Part shown: piece after piece, positions 61,114 through 64,000 of the stretch
Position numbering within the stretch: the first letter of the stretch is position 1
Layout of the letters: every line of letters starts with the position of its first letter
Source: Bradyrhizobium tropiciagri
Lineage (GTDB): Bacteria; Pseudomonadota; Alphaproteobacteria; Rhizobiales; Xanthobacteraceae
Assembly: GCF_018130505.1 (NCBI RefSeq)
Contig: NZ_JAFCKH010000011.1
Location: 62,001 to 126,000 of the forward strand
DNA: 64,000 nt
Direction: 5' to 3'
Made by a program: the position numbers and the translations under genes
Notes under the pieces: model-generated
The model's database searches: none
What the model was told of the DNA's origin: nothing
The model's input: the letters and a program-made list of their open reading frames with translations, nothing else

Positions 61114-62603
61114 AACCGCGGGATGTCCGGGAACGCCAGCTTGCCCGCGTGCACATGCACGCGGCCGAGCTCGGCGCAGCGGTGCAGCGTCGGGAACACC
61201 TTGCCGGGGTTGAGCAGGCCCTGGGCGTCGAAGGCGCATTTCAGGCGCTGCTGCTGGTTGAGGTCGATCTCGGTGAACATCTCCGGCATCAGGTCGCGCT
61301 TTTCGATGCCGACGCCGTGCTCGCCGGTGAGCACGCCGCCGAGCTCGACGCAGCAGCGCAGGATGTCGGCGCCGAACGCCTCCGCCTTCTCGATTTCGCC
61401 GGGCTTGTTGGCATCGTAGAGGATCAGCGGATGCAGATTGCCGTCGCCGGCGTGGAACACATTGGCGACGCCGAGGCCGTATTTCTCCGACAGCTCGCGG
61501 ATCCGGGCCAGCGCCTTCGGCAGCGCGCCGCGCGGGATGGTGCCGTCCATGCAGAGATAGTCGGGCGAGATGCGGCCGACGGCGGGGAATGCCGCCTTGC
61601 GGCCGGCCCAGAACAAGTTGCGCTCGGCTTCTGAATTGGAGATCTGCAGGGTCACCGAGCCGCAGCCTTTGGCAATGGTCTCGACCCGGTTGATCAATTC
61701 GTCGACCTCGATCGACGGGCCGTCGAGCTCGATGATCAGCAGCGCCTCGACGTCGAGCGGATAGCCAGCGTGGACGAAGGCCTCCGCGGCGTGGATCGCC
61801 GGCTTGTCCATCATCTCCATGCCGCCCGGGATGATGCCGGCGCCGATGATCCGCGCCACGCATTCGCCCGCCGCCTCGACTTCGGCGAAGCCGACCATCA
61901 GCGCCCGCGCCGTCTCCGGCTTCTGCAGGATGCGCACCGTGATCTCGGTGATGACGCCGAGCAGGCCCTCCGAGCCGGTGATGATCCCCATCAGGTCGTA
62001 GCCGGCATTCTCCGCCGCCTTGCCGCCGATGCGCAGGATCTCGCCGTTCATCAGCACGATCTCGCAGCCGAGCACGTTGTTGGTGGTCATCCCGTATTTC
62101 AGGCAGTGCACGCCGCCCGAATTCTCCGCGACATTGCCGCCGATCGAGCAGGCGATCTGCGACGACGGATCGGGCGCGTAATAGAAGCCGGCATGGGCGA
62201 CCGCCTGGCTGATCGCGAGGTTGGTGACGCCGGGCTCGGTGACAACAACGCGGTTGTCGAAGTCAATTTCGCGAATCCGCTTGAACTTGCCCAGCCCGAG
62301 CAGAACCCCATCTGCCAGCGGCAGCGCGCCGCCCGACAGCGAGGTGCCGGAGCCGCGCGGCACCACCTTGATGCCCTGGCCGTGGCAGTATTTCAGGACC
62401 TTTGCCACCTGCTCGGTGGTGTCGGGCAGCACCACGACCATCGGCGGCTGCCGGTAAGCGGTCAGGCCGTCGGATTCATAGGCCAGCATTTCGGCAGCAC
62501 TGTCGATCACGCCCTCGCCCGGGACGATGGCGCGCAAGGCTGCCACGATTTCGCCGCGGCGATCGAGGACGGCCTGGTCGGCCGCCGGCATCATGATGGA
62601 CAT
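61110..62603 (-). CDS. glcD: Glycolate oxidase catalytic FAD subunit
   Basis: 497 residues, the normal length for GlcD. FAD-binding PCMH region: VPRGSGTSLSGGALPLADGV, VTEPGVTNLAISQAVAHAGF, and SIGGNVAENSGGVHCLKYGM. The C-terminal domain has NVFHAGDGNLHPLILYD and GGVLTGEHGVGIEKRDLMPE. It oxidises glycolate (or D-lactate) at the membrane complex with GlcE and GlcF. The gene has its own promoter region to the right and is separated from glcE by the ABM/hydrolase/ArsR block. Confidence 0.95.
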   Translation of the reverse strand: MSIMMPAADQAVLDRRGEIVAALRAIVPGEGVIDSAAEMLAYESDGLTAYRQPPMVVVLPDTTEQVAKVLKYCHGQGIKVVPRGSGTSLSGGALPLADGVLLGLGKFKRIREIDFDNRVVVTEPGVTNLAISQAVAHAGFYYAPDPSSQIACSIGGNVAENSGGVHCLKYGMTTNNVLGCEIVLMNGEILRIGGKAAENAGYDLMGIITGSEGLLGVITEITVRILQKPETARALMVGFAEVEAAGECVARIIGAGIIPGGMEMMDKPAIHAAEAFVHAGYPLDVEALLIIELDGPSIEVDELINRVETIAKGCGSVTLQISNSEAERNLFWAGRKAAFPAVGRISPDYLCMDGTIPRGALPKALARIRELSEKYGLGVANVFHAGDGNLHPLILYDANKPGEIEKAEAFGADILRCCVELGGVLTGEHGVGIEKRDLMPEMFTEIDLNQQQRLKCAFDAQGLLNPGKVFPTLHRCAELGRVHVHAGKLAFPDIPRF

Positions 62604-62873
62604 CGCCTGTTCCCTCGGGGCGTTGTTGGGGCCTGTGCGAGCGTTTCTTTAGGCCTCGCCCCGCCTGCCGATTTGTTACGACAAATCAACCACGTCCGCA
62701 TCTTGTTTCGATTGGCCGGCCGAAGGTCGGTCTTGCCCGCACCCGGAAGGGCGAGTTCGCTCTGAGACAAGCAGGCCGTCATGAAAGCTGTCAAAGTTTC
62801 GTGGCTTGTCCTGCCCAAGCCGGACGTGCCACAAACGATCACTTACCTCCCGGGACGAAACGAAGAGAACCCC

Positions 62874-63269
62874 ATGAACCTAAAGACCTTGAGCGCGCTG
62901 GCGGTCGTCACATCGCTGGCTTCCGCATCCTCCGCGCTGGCCCAGGATGCGGCCGCCGGCAAGACCTCGTTCAACAAATGCCTCGCCTGCCACGCGATCG
63001 GCGAAGGCGCCAAGAACAAGGTCGGCCCCGAGCTCAACGGCCTCGACGGCCGCCATTCCGGCTCCGCGCCGGACTACAATTATTCGGACGCCAACAAGAA
63101 CTCCGGCATCACCTGGAACAAGGCGACCTTCCTCGAATACATCAAGGACCCGAAGGCCAAGATCCCCGGCACCAAGATGGCATTCGCCGGCATCAAGAAC
63201 GAGAACGAGGCCAACAACCTCTGGGCCTACGTCTCGTCCTTCGACAAGGACGGCAAGCAGAAGCAGTAA
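62874..63269 (+). CDS. Cytochrome c2-type class I cytochrome
   Basis: 131 residues from the ATG at 62874 (GAAGAG upstream); an earlier ATG at 62781 adds 31 residues and breaks the signal peptide. Leader NLKTLSALAVVTSLASASSA, cut near LAQ. Haem site CLACH in NKCLACHAIGEGAKNKVGPE; Met ligand in GTKMAFAG. It is a soluble periplasmic electron carrier, of the type that links bc1 to oxidases in Bradyrhizobium. It is a single gene with a terminator. Confidence 0.92.
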   Translation: MNLKTLSALAVVTSLASASSALAQDAAAGKTSFNKCLACHAIGEGAKNKVGPELNGLDGRHSGSAPDYNYSDANKNSGITWNKATFLEYIKDPKAKIPGTKMAFAGIKNENEANNLWAYVSSFDKDGKQKQ

Positions 63270-63288
63270 GCCTTCCGCTTCGGATTAG

Positions 63289-63330
63289 CGTCCGCCCCAG
63301 GGCAGATTGCCGGGGCGGACGTTTCCGTTT
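63289..63330. terminator. Terminator between cytochrome c2 and ThDP enzyme
   Basis: CGTCCGCCCC / GGGGCGGACG with a loop of about 12 bases, followed by TTTCCGTTT on the plus strand. It lies between two converging genes. Confidence 0.85.
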
Positions 63331-63333
63331 CAA

Positions 63334-64000
63334 TCAGCGCGGCAACAGATTGGTCTTGGCAAGATCGATCACCTCGTCGCCGCGGCCGCTCATCACGGCG
63401 CGCAGCACCCACAGGCTGAAGCCCTTGACCTGCTCCAGCGTGATGGTCGGCGGCATCGACAATTCCTGCGTCGCGGTCACGACATCGAGCACGGCCGGGC
63501 CGTTGTGCGCGAAGACGTCGCGGATCGCACCCTCGAGCTCGCCGGGATCATCCACCCGGATGGCGTGAATGCCCATCGCGCGGGACATCGCCGCGAAATC
63601 GGGATTCTTCAGGTCGACGCCGGTCTCGATGAAACCGGCCGCCTTCATCTCCAGCGCGACGAAGCCGAGCACGCTGTTGTTGAAGATCACGACCTTCACC
63701 GGCAGCTTCGACTGGGTCAGCGTGATCAGGTCGCCCATCAGCATGGCGAAGCCGCCGTCGCCGGACATCGACACCACCTGCCGGCCGGGTTGCGCCGCCT
63801 GTGCGCCGATCGCATGCGCCATCGCATTGGCCATCGAGCCATGCACCCAGGAGCCGATCAGGCGGCGGCGGCCGTTCATCTTGAGGTAACGCGCGGCCCA
63901 GACCGTCGGCGTCCCGACGTCGGCGGTGAACACCGCGTCATCGCTGGCCTGCTCGCTGAGCAGCCGCGCCAGATATTGCGGATGGATCGGCTTTTGCCCC
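63334..64000 (-). CDS. Thiamine-diphosphate enzyme, pyruvate oxidase/dehydrogenase (PoxB) type, N-terminus cut
   Basis: The visible C-terminal 221 residues include [40 protein letters not shown], and the ThDP/metal motif [20 protein letters not shown] ending with NNSVLGF. The tail [20 protein letters not shown] and [14 protein letters not shown] is that of PoxB-like enzymes, which oxidise pyruvate to acetate with quinone as acceptor. The gene continues past the right edge; there is no start in view. Confidence 0.88.
   Translation of the reverse strand, partial: GQKPIHPQYLARLLSEQASDDAVFTADVGTPTVWAARYLKMNGRRRLIGSWVHGSMANAMAHAIGAQAAQPGRQVVSMSGDGGFAMLMGDLITLTQSKLPVKVVIFNNSVLGFVALEMKAAGFIETGVDLKNPDFAAMSRAMGIHAIRVDDPGELEGAIRDVFAHNGPAVLDVVTATQELSMPPTITLEQVKGFSLWVLRAVMSGRGDEVIDLAKTNLLPR

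Overview
The window reads as one 64 kb piece of chromosome from a high-GC alphaproteobacterium of the Bradyrhizobium/Rhodopseudomonas group (Nitrobacteraceae). This is inferred from several signs. A fluoroacetate-dehalogenase-type hydrolase matches, residue for residue at every catalytic position I can recall, the Rhodopseudomonas palustris enzyme. Family-typical small genes are present (DUF2093, DUF4170, an alphaproteobacterial CheZ, an RHH_4 protein). hisZ sits directly before an unusually long hisG. Intergenic spaces are full of palindromic repeats of several families. I see no tRNA, rRNA, CRISPR array, transposase, integrase or phage gene. Most of the window is ordinary core genome with short accessory stretches between.

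Layout. 0-4 kb: a dehydrogenase operon (cytochrome c, VOC protein, twin-arginine small subunit, GMC flavoprotein), then a ribbon-helix-helix protein. 4-17.5 kb: housekeeping genes mutL, rsmD, rluB (with a long RGG/DR-rich head), tadA, purD and xseA, interleaved with a defluorinase-like hydrolase, an acyl-CoA dehydrogenase, a hydrolase-cyclase fusion and a secreted hydrolase. 17.5-25.3 kb: an envelope cluster on the minus strand (pmbA, cysQ, DUF4170, lysophospholipid acyltransferase, waaA, lpxK) and then ubiA. 26-33.4 kb: rsmE, hisZG, a polyprenyl-phosphate glycosyltransferase coupled to a ChbG/HpnK deacetylase, a DUF2076 protein and an L,D-transpeptidase. 33.7-39 kb: orphan cheZ, two secreted or lipoprotein unknowns, and groESL with a recognisable promoter and CIRCE operator. 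39-44.5 kb: small accessory genes (ABM/MarR pair, SnoaL-like protein, thioesterase, META protein and several unknowns).

44.8-49.3 kb is the least explained part: four co-directional genes encoding a secreted mono-haem protein, a six-repeat Ycf48-like propeller with a FlgD-like end, an 85-residue protein and a methyltransferase-like protein, preceded by a perfect 19-bp palindrome. 49.4-63.3 kb is centred on lactate/glycolate use: an LldP/GlcA-type permease, then glcF and glcE, separated from glcD by a 3.2 kb block with an ArsR regulator, two antibiotic-biosynthesis-monooxygenase (ABM) proteins and an alpha/beta hydrolase. Between permease and glcF lie a BacA/YddA-type ABC exporter, a TorF-type porin and a histone-H1-like protein. 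The window ends with a cytochrome c2 and a partial pyruvate-oxidase-type ThDP enzyme.

Starts were chosen by ribosome-binding sites, overlaps and family lengths. Several differ from the longest possible reading frame, as noted per gene. All function calls rest on reading translated sequence and recalled family motifs. No database search was run.
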